This document shows positions 10,879 to 24,909 of a stretch of 64,000 bases of DNA, in pieces (position 1 is the stretch's first letter; every line of letters begins with the position of its first letter). Source of the stretch: Auanema rhodensis (taxonomy: Eukaryota > Nematoda > Chromadorea > Rhabditida > Rhabditidae); contig OZ059898.1 in assembly GCA_964057225.1 (NCBI GenBank), forward strand, positions 16,841,267 to 16,905,266, in the 5' to 3' direction. The notes under the pieces are model-generated. The model was not told where the DNA came from and did no database searches. It saw nothing but the letters and a program-made list of their open reading frames with translations. The position numbers and the translations under genes are program-made.

Positions 10879-11228
10879 TGCGCTAGCTTGAAAATGCACC
10901 GAGATATCAACTGATATAAGTTCACACTTATATCCTCGATTTTCACCCTGAAGAAATAATTTTTCGTTGAATAACATTGTCCATCGTCTTTGCCTTGAAA
11001 AAAAGAATCTAAAAACATCTACTTTTTGCTAAATTATTTTGAAGTTTTTCGAAAAAATTTTTGTCAAAATGTTTTTGGAAGCAATGTTGAGTGTACATGG
11101 AAACTCAACATACACTAATGCATCATTTTTCAAACGATCATAACTAAATTTTGTATTAAGCGTTTCTCAATGTAGTATAGTTCATTTGATGCGGATTTTT
11201 AAGCTGCGTCGATCTGTGTTATCAGATT
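10879..11228 (+). repeat. Chimeric monomer, class C joined to class B 3' half
   Basis: The 5' half has all class C markers (GCTTGAAAATG, T5 run, AAAAAAAG, GAAGT), as in 8775. The 3' half has TAAATTTTG and GTTCATTTG, otherwise linked only to the class B monomers of the left domain (1756, 6319, 10177, 11931). The switch lies between phase 166 and 269. It directly precedes 11229, where the third HOR copy starts matching 6670, so it is a plausible crossover junction. Confidence 0.7.
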
Positions 11229-14200
11229 TGCGCTAGCTTAAAAATGCACCGAGATATCAACTGATATAAGTTCACACTTATATCCTCGATTTTCACCCTG
11301 AAGAAATAATTTTTTCGTTGAATAACATTGTCCATCGTCTTTGCCTTGAGAAAAGGAATTTGAAAACATCTACTTTTTGCTAAATTATTTTGAAATTTTT
11401 CGAAAAAATTTTTGTCAAAATGTTTTTGGAAGCAATGTTGAGTGTACATGTAAACTCAACATACACTAATGCACCATTTTTCAAACAATCATAACTAATT
11501 TTTGTATTAAGCATTTTTCAATGTAGTATAGTGCATTTGATGCGGATTTTTAAGCTGCGTCGATCTGTGTTATCAAATTTGCGCTAGCTTAAAAATGCAC
11601 CGAGATATCAACTGATATAAGTTCACACTTATATCCTCGATTTTCACCCTGAAGAAATAATTTTTTCGTTGAATAACATTGTCCATCGTCTTTGCCTTGA
11701 GAAAAGGAATTTGAAAACATCTACTTTTTGCTAAATTATTTTGAAATTTTTCGAAAAAAGTTTTGTCAAAATGTTTTTGGAAGCAATGTTGAGTGTACAT
11801 GTAAACTCAACATACACTAATGCACCATTTTTCAAACAATCATAACTAATTTTTGTATTAAGCATTTTTCAATGTAGTATAGTGCATTTGATGCGGATTT
11901 TTAAGCTGCGTCGATCTGTGTTATCAAATTTGCGCTAGCTTAAAAATGCACCGAGATATCAACTGATATAAGTTCACACTTATATCCTCGATTTTCACCC
12001 TGAAGAATTAATTTTTTTGTTGAATAACATTGCCCATCGTCTTTGCCTTGAAAAAAGGAATCTAAAAACATCTACTTTTTGCTAAATTATTTTGAAATTT
12101 TTCGAAAAAATTTTTGTCAAAATGTTTTTGGAAGCAATGTTGAGTGTACATGGAAACTCAACATACACTAATGCATCATTTTTCAAACGATCATAACTAA
12201 ATTTTGTATTAAGCGTTTCTCAATGTAGTATAGTTCATTTGATGCGGATTTTTAAGCTGCGTCGATCTGTGTTATCAGATTTGCGCTAGCTTAAAAATGC
12301 ACCGAGATATCAACTGATATAAGTTCACACTTATATCCTCGATTTTCACCCTGAAGAAATAATTTTTTCGTTGAATAACATTGTCCATCGTCTTTGCCTT
12401 GAGAAAAGGAATTTGAAAACATCTACTTTTTGCTAAATTATTTTGAAATTTTTCGAAAAAATTTTTGTCAAAATGTTTTTGGAAGCAATGTTGAGTGTAC
12501 ATGTAAACTCAACATACACTAATGCACCATTTTTCAAACAATCATAACTAATTTTTGTATTAAGCATTTTTCAATGTAGTATAGTGCATTTGATGCGGAT
12601 TTTTAAGCTGCGTCGATCTGTGTTATCAAATTTGCGCTAGCTTAAAAATGCACCGAGATATCAACTGATATAAGTTCACACTTATATCCTCGATTTTCAC
12701 CCTGAAGAAATAATTTTTTCGTTGAATAACATTGTCCATCGTCTTTGCCTTGAAAAAAGGAATCTAAAAACATCTACTTTTTGCTAAATTATTATGAAAT
12801 TTTTCGAAAAAATTTTTGTCAAAATGTTTTTGGAAGCAATGTTGAGTGTACATGGAAACTCAACATACACTAATGCATCATTTTTCAAACGATCATAACT
12901 AATTTCTGTATTAAGCGTTTCTCAATGTAGTATAGTGCATTTGATGCGGATTTTTAAGCTGCGTCGATCTGTGTTATCAGATTTGCGCTAGCTTAAAAAT
13001 GCACCGAGATATCAACTGATATAAGTTCACACTTATATCCTCGATTTTCACCCTGAAGAAATAATTTTTCGTTGAATAACATTGTCCATCGTCTTTGCCT
13101 TGAAAAAAAGAATCTAAAAACATCTACTTTTTGCTAAATTATTCTGAAATTTTTCGAAAAAATTTTTGTCAAAATGTTTTTGGAAGCAATGTTGAGTGTA
13201 CATGGAAACTCAACATACACTAATGCATCATTTTTCAAACGATCATAACTAATTTCTGTATTAAGCGTTTCTCAATGTAGTATAGTGCATTTGATGCGGA
13301 TTTTTAAGCTGCGTCGATCTGTGTTATCAGATTTGCGCTAGCTTGAAAATGCACCGAGATATCAACTGATATAAGTTCACACTTATATCCTCGATTTTCA
13401 CCCTGAAGAAATAATTTTTCGTTGAATAACATTGTCCATCGTCTTTGCCTTGAAAAAAAGAATCTAAAAACATCTACTTTTTGCTAAATTATTTTGAAGT
13501 TTTTCGAAAAAATTTTTGTCAAAATGTTTTTGGAAGCAATGTTGAGTGTACATGGAAACTCAACATACACTAATGCATCATTTTTCAAACGATCATAACT
13601 AATTTTTGTATTAAGCGTTTCTCAATGTAGTATAGTGCATTCGATGCGGATTTTCAAGCTGCGTCGATCTGTGTTATCAGATTTGCGCTAGCTTAAAAAT
13701 GCACCGAGATATCAACTGATATAAGTTCACACTTATATCCTCGATTTTCACCCTGAAGAATTAATTTTTTTGTTGAATAACATTGCCCATCGTCTTTGCC
13801 TTGAAAAAAGGAATCTAAAAACATCTACTTTTTGCTAAATTATTTTGAAATTTTTCGAAAAAATTTTTGTCAAAATGTTTTTGGAAGCAATGTTGAGTGT
13901 ACATGGAAACTCAACATACACTAATGCACCATTTTTCAAACAATCATAACTAATTTTTGTATTAAGCGTTTCTCAATGTAGTATAGTGCATTTGATGCGG
14001 ATTTTTAAGCTGCGTCGATCTGTGTTATCAGATTTGCGCTAGCTTGAAAATGCACCGAGATATCAACTGATATAAGTTCACACTTATATCCTCGATTTTC
14101 ACCCTGAAGAAATAATTTTTTCGTTGAATAACATTGTCCATCGTCTTTGCCTTGAGAAAAGGAATTTGAAAACATCTACTTTTTGCTAAATTATTTTGAA

Positions 14201-15087
14201 ATTTTTCGAAAAAATTTTTGTCAAAATGTTTTTGGAAGCAATGTTGAGTGTACATGTAAACTCAACATACACTAATGCACCATTTTTCAAACAATCATAA
14301 CTAATTTTTGTATTAAGCATTTTTCAATGTAGTATAGTGCATTTGATGCGGATTTTTAAGCTGCGTCGATCTGTGTTATCAAATTTGCGCTAGCTTAAAA
14401 ATGCACCGAGATATCAACTGATATAAGTTCACACTTATATCCTCGATTTTCACCCTGAAGAATTAATTTTTTTGTTGAATAACATTGCCCATCGTCTTTG
14501 CCTTGAAAAAAGGAATCTAAAAACATCTACTTTTTGCTAAATTATTTTGAAATTTTTCGAAAAAATTTTTGTCAAAATGTTTTTGGAAGCAATGTTGAGT
14601 GTACATGGAAACTCAACATACACTAATGCATCATTTTTCAAACGATCATAACTAAATTTTGTATTAAGCGTTTCTCAATGTAGTATAGTTCATTTGATGC
14701 GGATTTTTAAGCTGCGTCGATCTGTGTTATCAGATTTGCGCTAGCTTAAAAATGCACCGAGATATCAACTGATATAAGTTCACACTTATATCCTCGATTT
14801 TCACCCTGAAGAAATAATTTTTTCGTTGAATAACATTGTCCATCGTCTTTGCCTTGAGAAAAGGAATTTGAAAACATCTACTTTTTGCTAAATTATTTTG
14901 AAATTTTTCGAAAAAATTTTTGTCAAAATGTTTTTGGAAGCAATGTTGAGTGTACATGTAAACTCAACATACACTAATGCACCATTTTTCAAACAATCAT
15001 AACTAATTTTTGTATTAAGCATTTTTCAATGTAGTATAGTGCATTTGATGCGGATTTTTAAGCTGCGTCGATCTGTGTTATCAAATT

Positions 15088-18000
15088 TGCGCTAGCTTAA
15101 AAATGCACCGAGATATCAACTGATATAAGTTCACACTTATATCCTCGATTTTCACCCTGAAGAAATAATTTTTTCGTTGAATAACATTGTCCATCGTCTT
15201 TGCCTTGAAAAAAGGAATCTAAAAACATCTACTTTTTGCTAAATTATTATGAAATTTTTCGAAAAAATTTTTGTCAAAATGTTTTTGGAAGCAATGTTGA
15301 GTGTACATGGAAACTCAACATACACTAATGCATCATTTTTCAAACGATCATAACTAATTTTTGTATTAAGCGTTTCTCAATGTAGTATAGTGCATTTGAT
15401 GCGGATTTTTAAGCTGCGTCGATCTGTGTTATCAGATTTGCGCTAGCTTAAAAATGCACCGAGATATCAACTGATATAAGTTCACACTTATATCCTCGAT
15501 TTTCACCCTGAAGAAATAATTTTTTCGTTGAATAACATTGTCCATCGTCTTTGCCTTGAAAAAAGGAATCTAAAAACATCTACTTTTTGCTAAATTATTT
15601 TGAAATTTTTCGAAAAAATTTTTGTCAAAATGTTTTTGGAAGCAATGTTGAGTGTACATGGAAACTCAACATACACTAATGCATCATTTTTCAAACGATC
15701 ATAACTAATTTTTGTATTAAGCGTTTCTCAATGTAGTATAGTGCATTTGATGCGGATTTTTAAGCTGCGTCGATCTGTGTTATCAGATTTGCGCTAGCTT
15801 GAAAATGCACCGAGATATCAACTGATATAAGTTCACACTTATATCCTCGATTTTCACCCTGAAGAAATAATTTTTCGTTGAATAACATTGTCCATCGTCT
15901 TTGCCTTGAAAAAAAGAATCTAAAAACATCTACTTTTTGCTAAATTATTTTGAAATTTTTCGAAAAAATTTTTGTCAAAATGTTTTTGGAAGCAATGTTG
16001 AGTGTACATGGAAACTCAACATACACTAATGCATCATTTTTCAAACGATCATAACTAATTTCTGTATTAAGCGTTTCTCAATGTAGTATAGTGCATTTGA
16101 TGCGGATTTTTAAGCTGCGTCGATCTGTGTTATCAGATTTGCGCTAGCTTGAAAATGCACCGAGATATCAACTGATATAAGTTCACACTTATATCCTCGA
16201 TTTTCACCCTGAAGAAATAATTTTTCGTTGAATAACATTGTCCATCGTCTTTGCCTTGAAAAAAAGAATCTAAAAACATCTACTTTTTGCTAAATTATTT
16301 TGAAGTTTTTCGAAAAAATTTTTGTCAAAATGTTTTTGGAAGCAATGTTGAGTGTACATGGAAACTCAACATACACTAATGCATCATTTTTCAAACGATC
16401 ATAACTAATTTTTGTATTAAGCGTTTCTCAATGTAGTATAGTGCATTTGATGCGGATTTTTAAGCTGCGTCGATCTGTGTTATCAGATTTGCGCTAGCTT
16501 AAAAATGCACCGAGATATGAACTGATATAAGTTCACACTTATATCCTCGATTTTCACCCTGAAGAATTAATTTTTTTGTTGAATAACATTGCCCATCGTC
16601 TTTGCCTTGAAAAAAGGAATCTAAAAACATCTACTTTTTGCTAAATTATTTTGAAATTTTTCGAAAAAATTTTTGTCAAAATGTTTTTGGAAGCAATGTT
16701 GAGTGTACATGGAAACTCAACATACACTAATGCATCATTTTTCAAACGATCATAACTAATTTCTGTATTAAGCGTTTCTCAATGTAGTATAGTGCATTTG
16801 ATGCGGATTTTTAAGCTGCGTCGATCTGTGTTATCAGATTTGCGCTAGCTTGAAAATGCACCGAGATATCAACTGATATAAGTTCACACTTATATCCTCG
16901 ATTTTCACCCTGAAGAAATAATTTTTCGTTGAATAACATTGTCCATCGTCTTTGCCTTGAAAAAAAGAATCTAAAAACATCTACTTTTTGCTAAATTATT
17001 TTGAAGTTTTTCGAAAAAATTTTTGTCAAAATGTTTTTGGAAGCAATGTTGAGTGTACATGGAAACTCAACATACACTAATGCATCATTTTTCAAACGAT
17101 CATAACTAATTTTTGTATTAAGCGTTTCTCAATGTAGTATAGTGCATTCGATGCGGATTTTCAAGCTGCGTCGATCTGTGTTATCAGATTTGCGCTAGCT
17201 TAAAAATGCACCGAGATATCAACTGATATAAGTTCACACTTATATCCTCGATTTTCACCCTGAAGAATTAATTTTTTTGTTGAATAACATTGCCCATCGT
17301 CTTTGCCTTGAAAAAAGGAATCTAAAAACATCTACTTTTTGCTAAATTATTTTGAAATTTTTTGAAAAAATTTTTGTCAAAATGTTTTTGGAAGCAATGT
17401 TGAGTGTACATGGAAACTCAACATACACTAATGCACCATTTTTCAAACAATCATAACTAATTTTTGTATTAAGCGTTTCTCAATGTAGTATAGTGCATTT
17501 GATGCGGATTTTTAAGCTGCGTCGATCTGTGTTATCAGATTTGCGCTAGCTTAAAAATGCACCGAGATATCAACTGATATAAGTTCACACTTATATCCTC
17601 GATTTTCACCCTGAAGAAATAATTTTTTCGTTGAATAACATTGTCCATCGTCTTTGCCTTGAAAAAAGGAATCTAAAAACATCTACTTTTTGCTAAATTA
17701 TTTTGAAGTTTTTCGAAAAAATTTTTGTCAAAATGTTTTTGGAAGCAATGTTGAGTGTACATGGAAACTCAACATACACTAATGCATCATTTTTCAAACG
17801 ATCATAACTAATTTTTGTATTAAGCGTTTCTCAATGTAGTATAGTGCATTCGATGCGGATTTTCAAGCTGCGTCGATCTGTGTTATCAGATTTGCGCTAG
17901 CTTAAAAATGCACCGAGATATCAACTGATATAAGTTCACACTTATATCCTCGATTTTCACCCTGAAGAAATAATTTTTTCGTTGAATAACATTGTCCATC

Positions 18001-21000
18001 GTCTTTGCCTTGAGAAAAGGAATTTGAAAACATCTACTTTTTGCTAAATTATTTTGAAATTTTTCGAAAAAATTTTTGTCAAAATGTTTTTGGAAGCAAT
18101 GTTGAGTGTACATGTAAACTCAACATACACTAATGCACCATTTTTCAAACAATCATAACTAATTTTTGTATTAAGCATTTTTCAATGTAGTATAGTGCAT
18201 TTGATGCGGATTTTTAAGCTGCGTCGATCTGTGTTATCAAATTTGCGCTAGCTTAAAAATGCACCGAGATATCAACTGATATAAGTTCACACTTATATCC
18301 TCGATTTTCACCCTGAAGAAATAATTTTTTCGTTGAATAACATTGTCCATCGTCTTTGCCTTGAAAAAAGGAATCTAAAAACATCTACTTTTTGCTAAAT
18401 TATTTTGAAGTTTTTCGAAAAAATTTTTGTCAAAATGTTTTTGGAAGCAATGTTGAGTGTACATGGAAACTCAACATACACTAATGCATCATTTTTCAAA
18501 CGATCATAACTAATTTTTGTATTAAGCGTTTCTCAATGTAGTATAGTGCATTCGATGCGGATTTTCAAGCTGCGTCGATCTGTGTTATCAGATTTGCGCT
18601 AGCTTAAAAATGCACCGAGATATCAACTGATATAAGTTCACACTTATATCCTCGATTTTCACCCTGAAGAAATAATTTTTTCGTTGAATAACATTGTCCA
18701 TCGTCTTTGCCTTGAGAAAAGGAATTTGAAAACATCTACTTTTTGCTAAATTATTTTGAAATTTTTCGAAAAAATTTTTGTCAAAATGTTTTTGGAAGCA
18801 ATGTTGAGTGTACATGTAAACTCAACATACACTAATGCACCATTTTTCAAACAATCATAACTAATTTTTGTATTAAGCATTTTTCAATGTAGTATAGTGC
18901 ATTTGATGCGGATTTTTAAGCTGCGTCGATCTGTGTTATCAAATTTGCGCTAGCTTAAAAATGCACCGAGATATCAACTGATATAAGTTCACACTTATAT
19001 CCTCGATTTTCACCCTGAAGAAATAATTTTTTCGTTGAATAACATTGTCCATCGTCTTTGCCTTGAAAAAAGGAATCTAAAAACATCTACTTTTTGCTAA
19101 ATTATTATGAAATTTTTCGAAAAAATTTTTGTCAAAATGTTTTTGGAAGCAATGTTGAGTGTACATGGAAACTCAACATACACTAATGCATCATTTTTCA
19201 AACGATCATAACTAATTTTTGTATTAAGCGTTTCTCAATGTAGTATAGTGCATTCGATGCGGATTTTTAAGCTGCGTCGATCTGTGTTATCAGATTTGCG
19301 CTAGCTTAAAAATGCACCGAGATATCAACTGATATAAGTTCACACTTATATCCTCAATTTTCACCCTGAAGAAATAATTTTTTCGTTGAATAACATTGTC
19401 CATCGTCTTTGCCTTGAAAAAAGGAATCTAAAAACATCTACTTTTTGCTAAATTATTATGAAATTTTTCGAAAAAATTTTTGTCAAAATGTTTTTGGAAG
19501 CAATGTTGAGTGTACATGGAAACTCAACATACACTAATGCATCATTTTTCAAACGATCATAACTAATTTTTGTATTAAGCGTTTCTCAATGTAGTATAGT
19601 GCATTTGATGCGGATTTTTAAGCTGCGTCGATCTGTGTTATCAGATTTGCGCTAGCTTAAAAATGCACCGAGATATCAACTGATATAAGTTCACACTTAT
19701 ATCCTCGATTTTCACCCTGAAGAAATAATTTTTTCGTTGAATAACATTGTCCATCGTCTTTGCCTTGAAAAAAGGAAGCTAAAAACATCTACTTTTTGCT
19801 AAATTATTTTGAAGTTTTTCGAAAAAATTTTTGTCAAAATGTTTTTGGAAGCAATGTTGAGTGTACATGGAAACTCAACATACACTAATGCATCATTTTT
19901 CAAACGATCATAACTAATTTTTGTATTAAGCGTTTCTCAATGTAGAATAGTGCATTTGATGCGGATTTTTAAGCTGCGTCGATCTGTGTTATCAGATTTG
20001 CGCTAGCTTAAAAATGCACCGAGATATCAACTGATATAAGTTCACACTTATATCCTCGATTTTCACCCTGAAGAAATAATTTTTCGTTGAATAACATTGT
20101 CCATCGTCTTTGCCTTGAAAAAAAGAATCTAAAAACATCTACTTTTTGCTAAATTATTTTGAAGTTTTTCGAAAAAATTTTTGTCAAAATGTTTTTGGAA
20201 GCAATGTTGAGTGTACATGGAAACTCAACATACACTAATGCATCATTTTTCAAACGATCATAACTAATTTTTGTATTAAGCGTTTCTCAATGTAGTATAG
20301 TGCATTTGATGCGGATTTTTAAGCTGCGTCGATCTGTGTTATCAGATTTGCGCTAGCTTAAAAATGCACCGAGATATGAACTGATATAAGTTCACACTTA
20401 TATCCTCGATTTTCACCCTGAAGAATTAATTTTTTTGTTGAATAACATTGCCCATCGTCTTTGCCTTGAAAAAAGGAATCTAAAAACATCTACTTTTTGC
20501 TAAATTATTTTGAAATTTTTCGAAAAAATTTTTGTCAAAATGTTTTTGGAAGCAATGTTGAGTGTACATGGAAACTCAACATACACTAATGCATCATTTT
20601 TCAAACGATCATAACTAATTTCTGTATTAAGCGTTTCTCAATGTAGTATAGTGCATTTGATGCGGATTTTTAAGCTGCGTCGATCTGTGTTATCAGATTT
20701 GCGCTAGCTTGAAAATGCACCGAGATATCAACTGATATAAGTTCACACTTATATCCTCGATTTTCACCCTGAAGAAATAATTTTTCGTTGAATAACATTG
20801 TCCATCGTCTTTGCCTTGAAAAAAAGAATCTAAAAACATCTACTTTTTGCTAAATTATTTTGAAGTTTTTCGAAAAAATTTTTGTCAAAATGTTTTTGGA
20901 AGCAATGTTGAGTGTACATGGAAACTCAACATACACTAATGCATCATTTTTCAAACGATCATAACTAATTTTTGTATTAAGCGTTTCTCAATGTAGTATA

Positions 21001-24000
21001 GTGCATTCGATGCGGATTTTCAAGCTGCGTCGATCTGTGTTATCAGATTTGCGCTAGCTTAAAAATGCACCGAGATATCAACTGATATAAGTTCACACTT
21101 ATATCCTCGATTTTCACCCTGAAGAATTAATTTTTTTGTTGAATAACATTGCCCATCGTCTTTGCCTTGAAAAAAGGAATCTAAAAACATCTACTTTTTG
21201 CTAAATTATTTTGAAATTTTTCGAAAAAATTTTTGTCAAAATGTTTTTGGAAGCAATGTTGAGTGTACATGGAAACTCAACATACACTAATGCACCATTT
21301 TTCAAACAATCATAACTAATTTTTGTATTAAGCGTTTCTCAATGTAGTATAGTGCATTTGATGCGGATTTTTAAGCTGCGTCGATCTGTGTTATCAGATT
21401 TGCGCTAGCTTAAAAATGCACCGAGATATCAACTGATATAAGTTCACACTTATATCCTCGATTTTCACCCTGAAGAAATAATTTTTTCGTTGAATAACAT
21501 TGTCCATCGTCTTTGCCTTGAAAAAAGGAATCTAAAAACATCTACTTTTTGCTAAATTATTTTGAAGTTTTTCGAAAAAATTTTTGTCAAAATGTTTTTG
21601 GAAGCAATGTTGAGTGTACATGGAAACTCAACATACACTAATGCATCATTTTTCAAACGATCATAACTAATTTTTGTATTAAGCGTTTCTCAATGTAGTA
21701 TAGTGCATTCGATGCGGATTTTCAAGCTGCGTCGATCTGTGTTATCAGATTTGCGCTAGCTTAAAAATGCACCGAGATATCAACTGATATAAGTTCACAC
21801 TTATATCCTCGATTTTCACCCTGAAGAAATAATTTTTTCGTTGAATAACATTGTCCATCGTCTTTGCCTTGAGAAAAGGAATTTGAAAACATCTACTTTT
21901 TGCTAAATTATTTTGAAATTTTTCGAAAAAATTTTTGTCAAAATGTTTTTGGAAGCAATGTTGAGTGTACATGTAAACTCAACATACACTAATGCACCAT
22001 TTTTCAAACAATCATAACTAATTTTTGTATTAAGCATTTTTCAATGTAGTATAGTGCATTTGATGCGGATTTTTAAGCTGCGTCGATCTGTGTTATCAAA
22101 TTTGCGCTAGCTTAAAAATGCACCGAGATATCAACTGATATAAGTTCACACTTATATCCTCGATTTTCACCCTGAAGAAATAATTTTTTCGTTGAATAAC
22201 ATTGTCCATCGTCTTTGCCTTGAAAAAAGGAATCTAAAAACATCTACTTTTTGCTAAATTATTATGAAATTTTTCGAAAAAATTTTTGTCAAAATGTTTT
22301 TGGAAGCAATGTTGAGTGTACATGGAAACTCAACATACACTAATGCATCATTTTTCAAACGATCATAACTAATTTTTGTATTAAGCGTTTCTCAATGTAG
22401 TATAGTGCATTCGATGCGGATTTTTAAGCTGCGTCGATCTGTGTTATCAGATTTGCGCTAGCTTAAAAATGCACCGAGATATCAACTGATATAAGTTCAC
22501 ACTTATATCCTCGATTTTCACCCTGAAGAAATAATTTTTTCGTTGAATAACATTGTCCATCGTCTTTGCCTTGAAAAAAGGAATCTAAAAACATCTACTT
22601 TTTGCTAAATTATTATGAAATTTTTCGAAAAAATTTTTGTCAAAATGTTTTTGGAAGCAATGTTGAGTGTACATGGAAACTCAACATACACTAATGCATC
22701 ATTTTTCAAACGATCATAACTAATTTTTGTATTAAGCGTTTCTCAATGTAGTATAGTGCATTTGATGCGGATTTTTAAGCTGCGTCGATCTGTGTTATCA
22801 GATTTGCGCTAGCTTGAAAATGCACCGAGATATCAACTGATATAAGTTCACACTTATATCCTCGATTTTCACCCTGAAGAAATAATTTTTCGTTGAATAA
22901 CATTGTCCATCGTCTTTGCCTTGAAAAAAAGAATCTAAAAACATCTACTTTTTGCTAAATTATTTTGAAGTTTTTCGAAAAAATTTTTGTCAAAATGTTT
23001 TTGGAAGCAATGTTGAGTGTACATGGAAACTCAACATACACTAATGCATCATTTTTCAAACGATCATAACTAATTTTTGTATTAAGCGTTTCTCAATGTA
23101 GTATAGTGCATTCGATGCGGATTTTCAAGCTGCGTCGATCTGTGTTATCAGATTTGCGCTAGCTTAAAAATGCACCGAGATATCAACTGATATAAGTTCA
23201 CACTTATATCCTCGATTTTCACCCTGAAGAATTAATTTTTTTGTTGAATAACATTGCCCATCGTCTTTGCCTTGAAAAAAGGAATCTAAAAACATCTACT
23301 TTTTGCTAAATTATTTTGAAATTTTTCGAAAAAATTTTTGTCAAAATGTTTTTGGAAGCAATGTTGAGTGTACATGGAAACTCAACATACACTAATGCAC
23401 CATTTTTCAAACAATCATAACTAATTTTTGTATTAAGCGTTTCTCAATGTAGTATAGTGCATTTGATGCGGATTTTTAAGCTGCGTCGATCTGTGTTATC
23501 AGATTTGCGCTAGCTTAAAAATGCACCGAGATATCAACTGATATAAGTTCACACTTATATCCTCGATTTTCACCCTGAAGAAATAATTTTTTCGTTGAAT
23601 AACATTGTCCATCGTCTTTGCCTTGAAAAAAGGAATCTAAAAACATCTACTTTTTGCTAAATTATTTTGAAGTTTTTCGAAAAAATTTTTGTCAAAATGT
23701 TTTTGGAAGCAATGTTGAGTGTACATGGAAACTCAACATACACTAATGCATCATTTTTCAAACGATCATAACTAATTTTTGTATTAAGCGTTTCTCAATG
23801 TAGTATAGTGCATTCGATGCGGATTTTCAAGCTGCGTCGATCTGTGTTATCAGATTTGCGCTAGCTTAAAAATGCACCGAGATATCAACTGATATAAGTT
23901 CACACTTATATCCTCGATTTTCACCCTGAAGAAATAATTTTTTCGTTGAATAACATTGTCCATCGTCTTTGCCTTGAGAAAAGGAATTTGAAAACATCTA

Positions 24001-24909
24001 CTTTTTGCTAAATTATTTTGAAATTTTTCGAAAAAATTTTTGTCAAAATGTTTTTGGAAGCAATGTTGAGTGTACATGTAAACTCAACATACACTAATGC
24101 ACCATTTTTCAAACAATCATAACTAATTTTTGTATTAAGCATTTTTCAATGTAGTATAGTGCATTTGATGCGGATTTTTAAGCTGCGTCGATCTGTGTTA
24201 TCAAATTTGCGCTAGCTTAAAAATGCACCGAGATATCAACTGATATAAGTTCACACTTATATCCTCGATTTTCACCCTGAAGAAATAATTTTTTCGTTGA
24301 ATAACATTGTCCATCGTCTTTGCCTTGAAAAAAGGAATCTAAAAACATCTACTTTTTGCTAAATTATTATGAAATTTTTCGAAAAAATTTTTGTCAAAAT
24401 GTTTTTGGAAGCAATGTTGAGTGTACATGGAAACTCAACATACACTAATGCATCATTTTTCAAACGATCATAACTAATTTTTGTATTAAGCGTTTCTCAA
24501 TGTAGTATAGTGCATTCGATGCGGATTTTTAAGCTGCGTCGATCTGTGTTATCAGATTTGCGCTAGCTTAAAAATGCACCGAGATATCAACTGATATAAG
24601 TTCACACTTATATCCTCGATTTTCACCCTGAAGAAATAATTTTTTCGTTGAATAACATTGTCCATCGTCTTTGCCTTGAAAAAAGGAATCTAAAAACATC
24701 TACTTTTTGCTAAATTATTATGAAATTTTTCGAAAAAATTTTTGTCAAAATGTTTTTGGAAGCAATGTTGAGTGTACATGGAAACTCAACATACACTAAT
24801 GCATCATTTTTCAAACGATCATAACTAATTTTTGTATTAAGCGTTTCTCAATGTAGTATAGTGCATTTGATGCGGATTTTTAAGCTGCGTCGATCTGTGT
24901 TATCAGATT
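15088..24909 (+). repeat. Middle domain with six-monomer HOR
   Basis: Monomers 16490-18243 recur at 20349-22102 (offset 3859), sharing the private GATATGAAC change in their first unit. A dimer (17542-18243) is repeated immediately at 18244-18945 (offset 702). The six-monomer block C, B, N, O, A, A at 20700-22804 is repeated at once at 22805-24909 (offset 2105) and appears again at 39658-41762. The first monomers of the domain (15088-16489) are mixtures of A, N and C types and do not align cleanly with either neighbour. Confidence 0.8.

Larger units (their letters stand above)
8074..15087 (+). repeat. Left HOR, third and partial fourth copies
   Basis: Monomers 6670-9124 recur at 11229-13683 with an offset of 4559, in the order O, O, B, O, A, C, C. 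One C monomer (9125) has no counterpart, and then 9475-10878 recurs at 13684-15087 with an offset of 4209 (B, O, B, O). The block O-O-B-O therefore occurs three times at about 4.56 kb spacing (2107, 6670, 11229), so the underlying unit is about 13 monomers. The offset falls below 13 x 351 because class C monomers have lost one T. Confidence 0.8.
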
